Translations under genes and position numbers: made by a program
The notes under the pieces: generated by a model
The model's database searches: none
What the model was told of the DNA's origin: nothing
The model's input: only the letters and a program-made list of their open reading frames with translations
Shown here: positions 55,022 to 64,000 of the stretch, piece after piece
Position numbering within the stretch: position 1 is the stretch's first letter
Layout: the number at the start of each line of letters is the position of its first letter
DNA from: Streptococcus mitis
Lineage (GTDB): Bacteria; Bacillota; Bacilli; Lactobacillales; Streptococcaceae
NCBI RefSeq assembly: GCF_009496285.1
Contig: NZ_WIJK01000003.1
Span: forward strand, 1 to 64,000
DNA: 64,000 nt
Direction: 5' to 3'

Positions 55022-55456
55022 TTAATTTTTTTCTACATACTTAACTTTAGACTTCATAATCAAAGGATTAACTAAGTCATGATATTCATGAATTTCATGG
55101 AGTAAGAATCCTCTGATGATTCTTATTTCATTTTTTTCCCTAATCACATAGTAGTCTAAATTGATAGGCATAGATGAATCTGGAACCGTGGAGAAAAATA
55201 AAAATATCATAAACCAGATTATGAGAGCAACGAATCCACTGAGAGCTTGAAAAATCAGATGATGCCATTGAAAGATTCTAGATTTATAAAAGATAGTCCA
55301 CGGATGGATAAATAGGGTTAAACAAAGACCAAAGAACCAGAAATTCCACAAGACCGGTGTAAAGGCTAAACCAAAAAGCCCTAAGATAAAATGAAGCAGT
55401 ACAAATACCAGGCACAAAAGATAAATAAACCTAAATACAGTTAGATGTTTCATCAT
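55022..55456 (-). CDS. Hypothetical membrane protein (144 aa)
   Basis: The N-terminal two thirds hold about three or four hydrophobic helices (FIYLLCLVFVLLHFILGLFG; GFVALIIWFMIFLFF); the last 45 residues are soluble (YYVIREKNEIRIIRGFLLHE). Its ATG overlaps the stop of the preceding membrane-protein gene (ATGA) and GGAG lies 6 nt upstream, so it is coupled. It differs from the two related proteins upstream. Function unknown. Confidence 0.7.
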   Translation of the reverse strand: MMKHLTVFRFIYLLCLVFVLLHFILGLFGLAFTPVLWNFWFFGLCLTLFIHPWTIFYKSRIFQWHHLIFQALSGFVALIIWFMIFLFFSTVPDSSMPINLDYYVIREKNEIRIIRGFLLHEIHEYHDLVNPLIMKSKVKYVEKN

Positions 55457-55977
55457 GATTGACTCCTTTTCTTTTCAATATATTTCATTACTAGAGTTAT
55501 AATAGATGCCAAACTGAAAAAGATCAGATAAGTTGCAATAGGAAACCAGATGTAGCGGTGATCTAGGGATAAGAGGGAAGGTAAAATCCCTTTACTATTT
55601 TTCCCACCAACTCCTAAAAATAGATGAACTATTAAACCGATACTATTAAGATAGATAAATAATTCTGCATATCTTTTTATTGTCATTCTTGTCCTTGACA
55701 AGTCTAAGAACCAATAGTCAAATAATCTATAGACCAGACAAAAAAGATTTATATATATTGGAAAACTATAGTTGATATCTCTGTATGGTGAAGGAATAGG
55801 AAGAAGTTTAAAAACAAGGGTAACACCTAGTCCTATTCCTAAGATGAGAGCAAAGATCAGGAAAAAACCTATAATTTTATGAGAATCTAGCCAAAGCTGA
55901 AAACTTTCTTTACTTGGGCGATTCTTTTTTGTATTTGACTTTCTTTTGTTACTTTTATTTGATTGTATTTTTCCCAT
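55453..55977 (-). CDS. Hypothetical four-helix membrane protein (174 aa)
   Basis: A very basic N-terminus (MGKIQSNKSNKRKSNTKKNR) is followed by about four helices. It is a paralogue of the interrupted gene upstream: both contain (L)IPSPYR(D/E)..YSFP(I/L)Y.N, R.AE(L/M)F.Y.N and L(D)(H/Y)RYIWFP..TY.IFF. The ATG at 55977 has only a weak RBS, but it overlaps the upstream gene by 23 bp, so coupling may help. I recognise no domain. Confidence 0.65.
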   Translation of the reverse strand: MGKIQSNKSNKRKSNTKKNRPSKESFQLWLDSHKIIGFFLIFALILGIGLGVTLVFKLLPIPSPYRDINYSFPIYINLFCLVYRLFDYWFLDLSRTRMTIKRYAELFIYLNSIGLIVHLFLGVGGKNSKGILPSLLSLDHRYIWFPIATYLIFFSLASIITLVMKYIEKKRSQS

Positions 55978-56506
55978 TTTCTTCTTTTCTCTTTTTCTTT
56001 TCAATATACTTGTAAATTATAATTGTCACAATAGGCACTAGAAAGAAAATGAAATAAGTAACGAGGGGAAACCAGATATAGCGATAGTCTAATGCCCATA
56101 TCGGAAGTAATCTTGTTCCTCTTTTAGAGGTCATCCCAATCGTTAACTGGAATACACAAGCAATTCCGTTAGGATATAAAAACATTTCTGCAAAATTTCG
56201 CAAGGAAATCCAGTCTTTCCTAAAGGTACGAAGGAAAGTATGATAAGATGCATTCACCCAAAGGACGATATTTAAATAAAGTGGAAAACTATAATGCAGT
56301 TCCCGATAGGGACTTGGAATAAGGGTTGTTCCGTACAATAGACATAACATTCCTAGATCAGAAAAGAACAGAACGCTCGCATCAAGGATCCAGGCAATTG
56401 TTGAATGTTGCACAAATCACAGATTCATGCGGTCTAGTAGACCAATCTTTCGCTTTGATTTCTGGTGTTTTTTTAATGTTTTCTGTCTCTTACTTTTTTG
56501 TTTCAT
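55955..56506 (-). pseudogene. Paralogous membrane protein interrupted by an in-frame TGA
   Basis: The gene should start at the ATG at 56506, which overlaps the upstream oxidoreductase stop as ATGA. It encodes a basic leader (MKQKSKRQKTLKKHQKSKRK) like that of its paralogue. Codon 30 is TGA (56417-56419) and the same frame then continues without further stops through the conserved helices (TLIPSPYRELHYSFPLYL, DYRYIWFPLVTYFIFF) to 55955. A restart at GTG 56413 is possible. The TGA is either a nonsense mutation, a sequencing error or, less likely, read through. Confidence 0.7.
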
Positions 56507-57129
56507 GATAGTTTTTTAACTTCTTCTGCTACTTTTTGGAGATGCTCTTCACGCATACTTGCTGTATTCACCTCCCGTCCAACTTCACCTAGTACGCACA
56601 CGCGCTTGGTTTTAATTCCACAGTGATTCAAGACCGCATTTTTCAAAACAGAGATGCCATAACTATCTGGAATGTTGATAGGACCCGAAAAGATTTTGTA
56701 CCACCAAGTGGGCGCCATGGAGGTTGCGTAAATACTGGCTGTTTTCCCTTTTAATAACTTTTTAAACTGCTTGCCTCTTAGATAATTCCAGATAAAACTT
56801 CCCTGGTCATTGGCAGAGTAGGCAATTCCAGGTGTGAAGACGCGATCAATCCAGCCTTTCATGAGGCTAGGCATACTACTCCACCAGATAGGATAAATAA
56901 AGATGAAATGATCTGCCCATTGGATTAATTTCTGAGAACGAAGGATAAAAGAATCTTCTTCCATACGTTTTCGATAACCATAACGTAAAACAGGATCAAA
57001 ATCTTCTTCATTAAGACTGATGACTTCAAGTTCATGGTGACTTAAATCAATATTATCTACAATGGTTTGAAAAATGGCTTGACAGTAACTTTCCTTATCC
57101 GGATGTCCATTAATGACTAGAATTTTCAT
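56503..57129 (-). CDS. NAD(P)H dehydrogenase (quinone)-like flavoprotein
   Basis: The 208-aa Flavodoxin_2-family enzyme (NQO/KefF-like): MKILVINGHPDKESYCQAIF, FIFIYPIWWSSMPSLMKGWI and RVFTPGIAYS. It probably reduces quinones or azo/nitro compounds with NAD(P)H. GGAG lies 7 nt before the ATG. Its stop codon overlaps the first membrane-protein gene, so the four genes form a coupled cluster. Confidence 0.85.
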   Translation of the reverse strand: MKILVINGHPDKESYCQAIFQTIVDNIDLSHHELEVISLNEEDFDPVLRYGYRKRMEEDSFILRSQKLIQWADHFIFIYPIWWSSMPSLMKGWIDRVFTPGIAYSANDQGSFIWNYLRGKQFKKLLKGKTASIYATSMAPTWWYKIFSGPINIPDSYGISVLKNAVLNHCGIKTKRVCVLGEVGREVNTASMREEHLQKVAEEVKKLS

Positions 57130-57233
57130 TCGTCTACTCCTTCATCTCTTTGTTTCATTCTATCTATTTCACTTTTTTTATACCTCATTAGTTGATAATG
57201 GTTCAAAGATTGATAGATACGTCCTTTAGGAAT

Positions 57234-57722
57234 TTATATTGAAGAACACATCATCCGCAATTCCTTAACAGGTTTTCCAAGTTTAAGTATTTTTTCTTGG
57301 CCATCAAAAGTAAAACCCATTTTTTGATAGAAAGCAATGGCTCTCTTATTATCTTTCAATACCCATAAAAATATTTCAGAGAAATGATCGAGTGCAACAA
57401 ATGCAGCATGCATTAACTGTTCACTCACACCTTTTCCATAGTAATCTTTTAAAACATATAAGGCAATGATTTCACCAGCTTGAATAGTCTCATCACGAAA
57501 ATTTCCATAGCTGATAAATCCAACGACCTGCTTTCCATCCATAGCAATCAAGGTATTTTCTGGATATTTTTGACTAAAGAATCGACATCTTTCTAATGTC
57601 ATCGTCTCCTGAAATTCCGCGGGTAAAAGATCGTCATAAGCCTCTCTCCACGTTTGCCAGTGAACGAGGGATTTTCCTTCTATCTCTTCAGGAGTTTCCA
57701 TTGTTTTAATGATAATCTTCAT
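57234..57722 (-). CDS. GNAT-family N-acetyltransferase
   Basis: The 162 aa form one GNAT domain: LVHWQTWREAYDDLLPAEFQ at the start, acetyl-CoA loop IIALYVLKDYYGKGVSEQLM and the closing NKRAIAFYQKMGFTFDGQEK. The substrate is unknown. It starts 14 bp after uvrB and is probably co-transcribed. Confidence 0.88.
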   Translation of the reverse strand: MKIIIKTMETPEEIEGKSLVHWQTWREAYDDLLPAEFQETMTLERCRFFSQKYPENTLIAMDGKQVVGFISYGNFRDETIQAGEIIALYVLKDYYGKGVSEQLMHAAFVALDHFSEIFLWVLKDNKRAIAFYQKMGFTFDGQEKILKLGKPVKELRMMCSSI

Positions 57723-57736
57723 TCGCTTTATCCTAT

Positions 57737-59725
57737 CTACCCCAACGCCTTGACTTCCAGCATCATATCACGTATTTGCGCTGCCAACTCGAAGTCAAGC
57801 ACTTCGACGGCTTCTTGCATTTGTTTTTCCAGTTTCTTGACTAGTTCTTTGCGCTCCTGTTTGTTAAGGCTATTGATATCGACTTCCTTGTCCTCTTCTT
57901 TAGCCACAGTTTTTGTGACAGAGATAAGGTCACGGATTTCCTTCTTAATAGTTTGTGGTACAATTCCATGCTCTTCATTATAGGCCATCTGAATTTTACG
58001 ACGACGAGCTGTTTCATCAATGGCTTTTTGCATAGACTGAGTCATGGTATCAGCATACATAATCACATGCCCTTCACTATTACGGGCTGCACGTCCAATG
58101 GTCTGAATAAGACCACGTTCATTTCGGAGGAATCCTTCCTTATCAGCATCGAGAATTGCAACCAAACTTACTTCAGGCACATCAATCCCTTCACGAAGAA
58201 GATTAATCCCGACTAAGACATCAAAGACTCCTAATCGTAAATCTCGGATAATCTCTGTCCGCTCTAAAGTCTTGATATCCGAGTGCATGTACTTGACCTT
58301 GATCCCCATTTCCTTGAAGTAGTCTGTCAAGTCTTCTGCCATTTTCTTGGTCAAGGTAGTAATAAAGGTGCGTTCATTCTTTTCAACACGGGCATTGATT
58401 TCACCTAGGAGATCATCAATCTGTCCCATGGTTGGACGCACTTCTACCTCAGGATCCAAAAGACCTGTTGGACGGATGATTTGTTCAATCACGGTGTCCG
58501 TTTGTTCCATCTCGTAATCACCTGGCGTCGCTGAAACATAGACAATCTGGTGGACATGACTTTCAAACTCTTCACGACGAAGGGGACGGTTATCCAAGGC
58601 AGACGGCAAACGGAAACCGTAGTTAACCAACATTTCCTTACGTGAACGGTCTCCATTATACATTCCTTTGATCTGCCCCATAGTCATATGACTCTCGTCA
58701 ATCATAATCAGGAAATCATCTGGGAAGAAATCAAGAAGTGTATAAGGAGGCTCTCCTTCGCTTCGTCCATCCATGTGACGTGAGTAGTTTTCGACACCAT
58801 TGGTATAACCCATCTCACGTAGCATCTCGATATCGTACTCTGTCCGTTGTTTCAAGCGTTGCGCTTCGAGGAGCTTGCCTTCTTTTTCAAAGATAGCTAA
58901 CTGCTCCTCCAACTCCGCCTGAATCTTAGCAATAGCTACTTCCATGTGGTCATCATTGGTCACAAAGTGAGTCGCTGGGAAAATAGCCAAATGATCCACT
59001 TCTCCCAGAACTTGACCAGTTAAAGCTTCAACCTCCCGGATGCGATCAATCTCATCTCCGAAGAACTCAACACGAAAGGCATGCTCGTCACGAGATGCTG
59101 GGAAAATCTCCACCACATCCCCACGTACACGGAATCTTCCCCGTTGGAAATCAATGTCGTTACGTTCAAATTGAATATCGACCAATTCATTCAGGAGTTT
59201 ATCACGAGAAATTTCAAGTCCTGGGCGTAAACTTACCACGCTGTCAGCATATTCTTTAGGGGAACCCAAACCATAAATACAAGATACAGATGCTACAACG
59301 ATGACATCGTTACGCTCCAAGAGCGCTGATGTAGCGGAGTGACGAAGTTTATCAATCTCATCGTTGACTGAACTATCTTTTTCGATATAAGTATCACTAG
59401 AGGGAACATAAGCTTCAGGTTGATAGTAATCATAGTAGGATACGAAGTACTCGACCGCATTCTCTGGGAAAAATTCTTTGAACTCCCCATAGAGCTGGCC
59501 TGCTAGGGTCTTATTGTGGGCAATGACCAAGGTTGGCTTATTAACTTGCGCAATCACTTGACTCATGGTATAGGTCTTTCCTGTACCCGTCGCACCCATC
59601 AGGATTTGGGCTTTCTCACCCCCTTCGATATTATCAACCAACTGCTCAATGGCCTGCGGTTGGTCCCCAGAAGGTTGGTATTTAGATACAAGTTTAAATT
59701 TGTTGTCTGTAATTCTATTGATCAT
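57737..59725 (-). CDS. uvrB: Excinuclease ABC subunit B
   Basis: The damage-verifying helicase of nucleotide excision repair. The 662-aa length matches pneumococcal UvrB. It has Walker [15 protein letters not shown] near 40, the beta-hairpin ([20 protein letters not shown]), helicase motifs ([29 protein letters not shown]) and the C-terminal UVR motif for UvrC ([20 protein letters not shown]). GAGG 5 nt before ATG 59725 sets the start. Confidence 0.97.
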   Translation of the reverse strand: MINRITDNKFKLVSKYQPSGDQPQAIEQLVDNIEGGEKAQILMGATGTGKTYTMSQVIAQVNKPTLVIAHNKTLAGQLYGEFKEFFPENAVEYFVSYYDYYQPEAYVPSSDTYIEKDSSVNDEIDKLRHSATSALLERNDVIVVASVSCIYGLGSPKEYADSVVSLRPGLEISRDKLLNELVDIQFERNDIDFQRGRFRVRGDVVEIFPASRDEHAFRVEFFGDEIDRIREVEALTGQVLGEVDHLAIFPATHFVTNDDHMEVAIAKIQAELEEQLAIFEKEGKLLEAQRLKQRTEYDIEMLREMGYTNGVENYSRHMDGRSEGEPPYTLLDFFPDDFLIMIDESHMTMGQIKGMYNGDRSRKEMLVNYGFRLPSALDNRPLRREEFESHVHQIVYVSATPGDYEMEQTDTVIEQIIRPTGLLDPEVEVRPTMGQIDDLLGEINARVEKNERTFITTLTKKMAEDLTDYFKEMGIKVKYMHSDIKTLERTEIIRDLRLGVFDVLVGINLLREGIDVPEVSLVAILDADKEGFLRNERGLIQTIGRAARNSEGHVIMYADTMTQSMQKAIDETARRRKIQMAYNEEHGIVPQTIKKEIRDLISVTKTVAKEEDKEVDINSLNKQERKELVKKLEKQMQEAVEVLDFELAAQIRDMMLEVKALG

Positions 59726-59847
59726 AATTGCCTCATACACATTTTCTATCCTTCTATTTTACCATAAAAAAGATCTACTTACTGATTCTCAACTTCTTGC
59801 CACTTAGCATCTCATGTCACATCTTCTTACATCAAAGTGCTAAATAT

Positions 59848-59876
59848 TTGCCAACTTTTTTATTTTCTGCTATAAT
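59848..59876 (+). promoter_or_regulatory. Promoter of the glutamine-type ABC operon
   Basis: TTGCCA (59848-59853), a 17-bp spacer and TATAAT (59871-59876), followed 29 bp later by the ATG with AAAGGAG. Confidence 0.85.
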
Positions 59877-59905
59877 GGGTAAATATTCTAAAAAGGAGAC
59901 TAAAC

Positions 59906-62080
59906 ATGAAGAAAAAAATCCTTGTATTTTTATTATTTTTATTTCCCTTATTCTCTTTAGGCTATGTTAATGCGGACACTATCAAGATTGTTAGTGATAC
60001 CGCTTATGCACCCTTTGAGTTTAAAGATACAGACCAGACTTATAAAGGAATTGATGTCGACATCATCAATAAAGTCGCTGAGATAAAAGGATGGAATATC
60101 CAAATGTCTTATCCAGGCTTTGATGCTGCTGTCAATGCGGTCCAAGCAGGGCAAGCAGATGCAATCATGGCTGGTATGACAAAAACCAAAGAACGTGAAA
60201 ACGTCTTTACCATGTCTGATACATACTATGATACAAAAGTTGTCATCGCAACGACTAAGTCTAACAAAATCACTAAGTATGAAGAACTCAGTGGTAAAAC
60301 TGTTGGTGTTAAAAACGGTACTGCCGCACAACGTTTCCTAGAAAGCATCAAAGATAAATATGGTTTCACTATCAAAACCTTTGATACTGGTGATTTGATG
60401 AATAACAGTCTCAGTACAGGGGCTGTAAATGCCATCATGGATGACAAACCAGTCATCGAGTACGCTATTAACCAAGGGCAAGATCTCAGTATCAACATGG
60501 ACGGAGAAGCCGTTGGAAGCTTTGCTTTTGGTGTTAAAAAAGGTAGCAAGTACGAATACCTAGTTACAGAATTTAACGAAGCTTTAACTCAGATGAAAAA
60601 AGATGGTAGCTTGGACAAAATTATCAATAAATGGACAAGTTCTTCTAAAACTAGTTCACAAGTGACTTCTCTCACTTCTACTACAAGCGCAGGTCAAAAA
60701 GCTACTCCAGTCAAATCAAAATACGTTATCGCAAGTGATTCTTCATTTGCACCATTCGTTTTCCAAAACTCAAGCAACCAGTACACTGGTATTGATATGG
60801 ACTTGATCAAGGCTATTGCCGAAGACCAAGGTTTTGAAATTGAAATCACCAACCCAGGTTTTGACGCTGCTATTAACGCAGTTCAATCTGGTCAAGCTGA
60901 TGGTATGATTGCTGGTATGTCTGTTACAGACGCTCGTAAAGAAACCTTTGATTTCTCTGATTCTTACTATACAGCTAATACTATTCTTGGAGTTAAGGAA
61001 TCAAGTACCATTTCTTCTTATGAAGATTTGAAGGGTAAAACCGTTGGTGTTAAAAACGGTACTGCTTCTCAAACCTTCCTAACTGAAAATCAAAGCAAAT
61101 ATGGTTATAAAATTAAAACCTTTGCAGACGGTTCATCTATGTATGATAGCTTGAACACTGGTTCAATTGACGCCGTAATGGATGACGAACCAGTTCTTAA
61201 ATACTCTATCAGTCAAGGTCAAAAATTAAAAACACCAATCGAAGGTACTCCAATTGGTGAAACTGCTTTTGCAGTTAAAAAGGGAAGTAATCCTGAATTG
61301 ATTGAAATGTTCAACAACGGTCTTGCAAATCTTAAAGCAAGCGGTGAGTTCCAAAAGATTCTTGATAAATACCTTGCAACTGATTCAACAAGTGAATCAT
61401 CAACTATTGACGAAACTACTATCTGGGGCTTGTTGAAAAACAACTACAAACAACTCCTCAGCGGACTTGGAATTACCCTTTCTCTAGCTTTGATTTCCTT
61501 TGCAATTGCGATTGTTATCGGGATTATCTTTGGTATGTTTAGCGTTAGTCCTTATAAATCACTTCGTATTATTTCAGAAATCTTTGTCGATGTGATTCGT
61601 GGTATTCCATTGATGATTCTTGCTGCCTTTATCTTCTGGGGAGTTCCTAACTTTATCGAATCCCTTACAGGCCAACAGAGTCCAATCAATGACTTTGTCG
61701 CTGGTACAATCGCACTCTCCCTAAACTCAGCCGCTTATATCGCTGAAATTGTTCGTGGTGGTATTAAGGCTGTTCCTATCGGACAAATGGAAGCTAGTCG
61801 AAGCCTTGGTATCTCTTACAGTAAAACCATGCGTAAGATTGTCTTGCCACAAGCAACCAAACTTATGCTTCCAAACTTCGTCAACCAATTTGTCATCGCT
61901 TTGAAAGATACAACTATCGTATCTGCAATCGGTTTGGTCGAACTCTTCCAGACTGGTAAGATTATCATTGCTCGTAACTACCAAAGTTTCAAAATGTATG
62001 CAATTCTCGCAGTCTTCTATCTTGTGATTATCACTCTTCTTACTAGACTTGCAAAACGCTTAGAAAAGAGGATTCAATAA
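59906..62080 (+). CDS. ABC transporter fusion: two substrate-binding domains plus permease (GlnPH type)
   Basis: The 724-aa protein has a signal peptide ([20 protein letters not shown]), two tandem family-3 binding domains (about 25-245 and 270-492; [20 protein letters not shown] and [20 protein letters not shown]), then a permease of about five helices (505-724) with the EAA loop ([20 protein letters not shown]). The fused layout is standard for lactic-acid bacterial GlnP, which takes up glutamine/glutamate; two binding domains differ in affinity. The stop overlaps the ATPase start (TAATG). Confidence 0.93.
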   Translation: MKKKILVFLLFLFPLFSLGYVNADTIKIVSDTAYAPFEFKDTDQTYKGIDVDIINKVAEIKGWNIQMSYPGFDAAVNAVQAGQADAIMAGMTKTKERENVFTMSDTYYDTKVVIATTKSNKITKYEELSGKTVGVKNGTAAQRFLESIKDKYGFTIKTFDTGDLMNNSLSTGAVNAIMDDKPVIEYAINQGQDLSINMDGEAVGSFAFGVKKGSKYEYLVTEFNEALTQMKKDGSLDKIINKWTSSSKTSSQVTSLTSTTSAGQKATPVKSKYVIASDSSFAPFVFQNSSNQYTGIDMDLIKAIAEDQGFEIEITNPGFDAAINAVQSGQADGMIAGMSVTDARKETFDFSDSYYTANTILGVKESSTISSYEDLKGKTVGVKNGTASQTFLTENQSKYGYKIKTFADGSSMYDSLNTGSIDAVMDDEPVLKYSISQGQKLKTPIEGTPIGETAFAVKKGSNPELIEMFNNGLANLKASGEFQKILDKYLATDSTSESSTIDETTIWGLLKNNYKQLLSGLGITLSLALISFAIAIVIGIIFGMFSVSPYKSLRIISEIFVDVIRGIPLMILAAFIFWGVPNFIESLTGQQSPINDFVAGTIALSLNSAAYIAEIVRGGIKAVPIGQMEASRSLGISYSKTMRKIVLPQATKLMLPNFVNQFVIALKDTTIVSAIGLVELFQTGKIIIARNYQSFKMYAILAVFYLVIITLLTRLAKRLEKRIQ

Positions 62081-62820
62081 TGGCTAAATTAAAAATCGAT
62101 GTCGATAATTTACATAAACAATATGGTAAAAACAAAGTCCTTAAAGGAATCTCAGCAAAATTCTATGAAGGAGATGTTGTTTGTATCATTGGACCTTCTG
62201 GTTCAGGTAAATCAACTTTCTTGCGTAGCTTGAATCTCCTTGAAGAAGGTACAAAAGGTCATATCACAGTTAATGGTTATGACTTGACGGATAAAGCAAC
62301 GAACGTGGACCACGTTCGTGAAAATGTCGGAATGGTGTTCCAGCACTTCAATCTATTCCCACACATGACGGTATTAGAAAATATCACTTTTGCTCCAGTA
62401 GAGCATAAGTTGATGACTAAGGCCGAAGCTGAAAAATTGGGAATGGAACTTCTTGAAAAAGTTGGACTCGCTGATAAGGCTAATGCAAATCCTGAAAGCC
62501 TATCAGGTGGTCAAAAACAGCGTGTGGCTATCGCTCGCGGTCTAGCCATGAACCCTGATATCATGCTCTTTGACGAACCAACTTCTGCCCTTGACCCTGA
62601 GATGGTCGGCGACGTTCTTAACGTTATGAAGGAATTGGCTGAACAAGGTATGACTATGATCATCGTAACCCACGAAATGGGATTCGCCCGCAAGGTTGCC
62701 AATCGTGTAATCTTTACTGCAGACGGTGAATTCCTTGAGGACGGTACACCTGATCAAATCTTTGACAACCCACAACATCCGCGTCTTAAAGAATTTTTAG
62801 ACAAGGTTCTAAACGCCTAG
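62080..62820 (+). CDS. glnQ: Glutamine-type ABC transporter ATP-binding protein
   Basis: The 246-aa polar amino acid ATPase: Walker [10 protein letters not shown] (about 39-47), [18 protein letters not shown], signature [14 protein letters not shown], Walker [17 protein letters not shown] and the H-loop [12 protein letters not shown]. It pairs with the fused binding-protein/permease directly upstream. Confidence 0.95.
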   Translation: MAKLKIDVDNLHKQYGKNKVLKGISAKFYEGDVVCIIGPSGSGKSTFLRSLNLLEEGTKGHITVNGYDLTDKATNVDHVRENVGMVFQHFNLFPHMTVLENITFAPVEHKLMTKAEAEKLGMELLEKVGLADKANANPESLSGGQKQRVAIARGLAMNPDIMLFDEPTSALDPEMVGDVLNVMKELAEQGMTMIIVTHEMGFARKVANRVIFTADGEFLEDGTPDQIFDNPQHPRLKEFLDKVLNA

Positions 62821-62854
62821 AAGAGGTTGGACAAAAAGTCTTTATAATCAAAAT

Positions 62855-62898
62855 AAACGCATTGTATCAGGTATTAAAAACTTGATATTATGCGTTTT
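62855..62898 (+). terminator. Terminator-like hairpin after glnQ
   Basis: AAACGCAT and ATGCGTTT, with inner GTATCA/TGATAT pairing, make an imperfect stem followed by TATTG on the plus strand. Confidence 0.55.
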
Positions 62899-62930
62899 AT
62901 TGTGGAAAGATTTACTTCGGTTTCTCCTAA

Positions 62931-63035
62931 TATAGTGGATTGAAATAAGATATGAACAGAGAGATTAGAAAAGTCAAACTAATTTCTAGAAAAATTTTTA
63001 GCAGTTGTAGTGTACTGTTCTAGATTCAATATACT
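62931..63035. mobile_element. RUP-like MITE (about 105 bp)
   Basis: The unit runs from TATAGTGGATTGAAATAAG to TTCTAGATTCAATATACTA. The ends are imperfect inverted repeats (TAGTggATTGAA against TAGTatATTGAA) and both borders are TA, as for elements mobilised by IS630-type transposases. Size and termini match the pneumococcal RUP repeat as I remember it. Confidence 0.6.
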
Positions 63036-63275
63036 ATACTCAATGAAAATCAAAGAGCAAACTAGGAAGCTAGCCGCAGGTTGCTCAAAGCACTGCTTTG
63101 AGGTTGTAGATAGAACTGATGAAGTCAGCTCAAAACACTGTTTTGAGGTTGTAGATGGAACTGATGAAGTCAGCTCAAAACACTGTTTTGAGGTTGTAAA
63201 TAGAACTGACGAAGTCAGTAACATATATACGATAAGGCGACGCTGACGTAGTTTGAAGAGATTTTCGAAGAGTAT
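63035..63275 (-). repeat. BOX element with three boxB units (A-B-B-B-C)
   Basis: In minus orientation: boxA (63225-63275), three 45-bp boxB units in tandem (each with GTTTTGAGCTGACTTCATCA-like text, within about 63085-63224) and boxC (63035-63085). Open frames seen on both strands here are an effect of the repeat, not genes. Confidence 0.93.
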
Positions 63276-63322
63276 GAAATTAAGTTTTTGCCCAGACTCT
63301 TAATATAGATGTATTGGATTTT

Positions 63323-63351
63323 TGGATTTTTTAGAAAATTATGATAAAATA
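63323..63351 (+). promoter_or_regulatory. Promoter of zwf
   Basis: TTGGAT (63323-63328), a 17-bp spacer ending in TGA and TAAAAT (63346-63351). The leader holds an eight-codon ORF at 63358-63384 (MKMGIPHA) before the zwf RBS. Confidence 0.65.
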
Positions 63352-63420
63352 AAAAATATGAAAATGGGGATTCCTCATGCCTAGTTTAACTAGGAAACAA
63401 AATAGAAATTAGGTAGCTAG

Positions 63421-64000
63421 ATGTCATCAAAAGTTATTGTTACAATTTTCGGTGCAAGTGGGGATTTGGCCAAACGTAAGCTCTACCCTTCACTTTTTAG
63501 ACTTTATAAATCAGGTAATCTTTCTGATCATTTTGCTGTTATTGGAACTGCTCGTAGACCTTGGAGTAAGGAGTATTTCGAATCTGTCGTTGTCGAGTCT
63601 ATTTTAGACTTGGCAGACAGTGTGGAAGAAGCTCAAGCATTTGCGAGTCATTTTTACTATCAAAGTCACGATGTTAATGACACTGAGCACTACATCGAAC
63701 TACGCAAGCTTCAAGCTGAATTAAACGAAAAATATCAGACTGAGCACAACAAACTCTTCTTCCTCTCAATGGCACCTCAGTTCTTTGGTACCATTGCTAA
63801 ACACCTCAAATCAGAGCAGATTGTTGACGGTAAAGGCTTTGAACGTTTGATTGTTGAGAAACCTTTTGGAACAGACTATGAGACTGCAAGCAAACTAAAC
63901 GAAGAACTCCTAGCTACTTTTAACGAAGAGCAAATCTATCGTATTGACCACTATCTCGGTAAAGAAATGATTCAAAGTATTTTTGCCATTCGCTTTGCCA
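63421..64000 (+). CDS. zwf: Glucose-6-phosphate dehydrogenase, N-terminal part (runs off the right edge)
   Basis: First enzyme of the oxidative pentose phosphate pathway; makes NADPH. The visible 193 residues start MSSKVIVTIFGASGDLAKRK, with the NADP-binding motif GASGDLAKRKLYP, later LIVEKPFGTDYETA, and the active-site signature RIDHYLGKE with its catalytic-site His. The stop codon is outside the window. An AGG-type RBS precedes the ATG by 7 nt. Confidence 0.96.
   Translation, partial: MSSKVIVTIFGASGDLAKRKLYPSLFRLYKSGNLSDHFAVIGTARRPWSKEYFESVVVESILDLADSVEEAQAFASHFYYQSHDVNDTEHYIELRKLQAELNEKYQTEHNKLFFLSMAPQFFGTIAKHLKSEQIVDGKGFERLIVEKPFGTDYETASKLNEELLATFNEEQIYRIDHYLGKEMIQSIFAIRFA

Larger units (their letters stand above)
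62821..63301. repeat. 19-bp imperfect inverted repeats enclosing a nested repeat cluster
   Basis: AAGAGGTTGGACAAAAAGT at 62821-62839 and the reverse complement of 63283-63301 (AAGAGTCTGGGCAAAAACT) match at 15 of 19 positions. Between them lie a terminator, a RUP-like MITE and a BOX element, and no gene. Either the pair is the end of an old IS-like element or an old terminator stem split by later insertions. Confidence 0.5.

Noticed and set aside
56417..56419. TGA as selenocysteine codon
   Set aside because: No selenocysteine insertion machinery or redox motif context is visible; streptococci are not known to use it. Nonsense mutation or restart is simpler.
59906..62080. Fusion of two binding domains and a permease as an assembly artefact
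   Set aside because: This architecture is the normal one for lactic-acid bacterial GlnP-type transporters, and the two binding domains are clearly diverged.
63085..63224. Direct repeats that might be a CRISPR array
   Set aside because: The 45-bp units are contiguous, without unique spacers, and match boxB of the BOX repeat. No cas genes are near.
62979..63246. Open frames on both strands with repeated peptides such as SSKHCFEVVD
   Set aside because: They are translations of the tandem boxB units of a BOX element, not genes.

Overview
The window reads as a chromosome segment of a mitis-group Streptococcus (S. mitis / S. oralis / S. pneumoniae neighbourhood). The evidence is low-GC Firmicute codon use, three BOX repeats and one RUP-like MITE of the pneumococcal type, a competence cin-box in front of coiA, and gene blocks known from pneumococcus (cpoA-rpoD-dnaG, prsA-pepF-coiA, rnr-secG-pmrA-coaE-mutM-era-dgkA-ybeY, nox/apbE/glyQS, niaX-niaR-mutX-uvrB-glnPHQ-zwf). 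From memory these blocks do not lie side by side in this order in TIGR4-like pneumococci, so the strain is probably a relative with a rearranged chromosome.

Layout. 1-980: 5' part of an IS1182-family insertion sequence, off the left edge. 980-8.6 kb: minus-strand housekeeping operons (obg, two membrane-glycolipid glucosyl/galactosyltransferases, an Fe-S assembly factor, rpoD, dnaG). 8.7-15.2 kb: an accessory island of small minus-strand genes that looks like an orphan immunity array. It holds two TipC-family proteins, a DUF2185 protein, an ankyrin protein, two mutually related unknown proteins, an ochre-interrupted membrane protein, and a 510-aa membrane protein with PLD-like and DUF218-like parts. 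No LXG toxin or type VII secretion gene is in the window. 15.4-18.5 kb: a tryptophan ABC transporter under a Trp T-box. 18.5-31.7 kb: ppc, ftsW, a sortase-anchored SEC10/PgrA-type coiled-coil surface protein divergent from an XRE regulator, prsA, an O-methyltransferase, pepF, coiA, and a stand-alone CARF-nuclease (DUF1887) gene. 31.9-40.6 kb: a long minus-strand run from ybeY to tehB.

40.6-48 kb is mostly plus strand: pavA/rqcH, a YitT protein, and then the redox locus. Here nox faces apbE and two paralogous flavin oxidoreductases across a control region with three CcpA (cre) sites. The last oxidoreductase ends in two tandem motifs resembling ApbE flavinylation sites, so the operon appears to encode both a flavin transferase and its cytosolic substrate. 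I consider this the most interesting system in the window.

48-53.5 kb: DUF896 and glyQS under a Gly T-box, with a strongly structured 282-nt spacer between glyQ and glyS and a duplicated glyQ start in the leader, then rplJ-rplL with an L10-type leader. 53.4-60 kb: niaX-niaR with a palindromic NiaR operator, mutX, three small coupled membrane proteins (one with an in-frame TGA), a quinone-reductase-like flavoprotein, a GNAT protein and uvrB. 60-64 kb: a glutamine-type ABC transporter (fused SBP-SBP-permease plus ATPase), a nested repeat cluster (RUP plus a BOX with three boxB units inside 19-bp inverted repeats) and the start of zwf. No tRNA, rRNA or CRISPR array was found.
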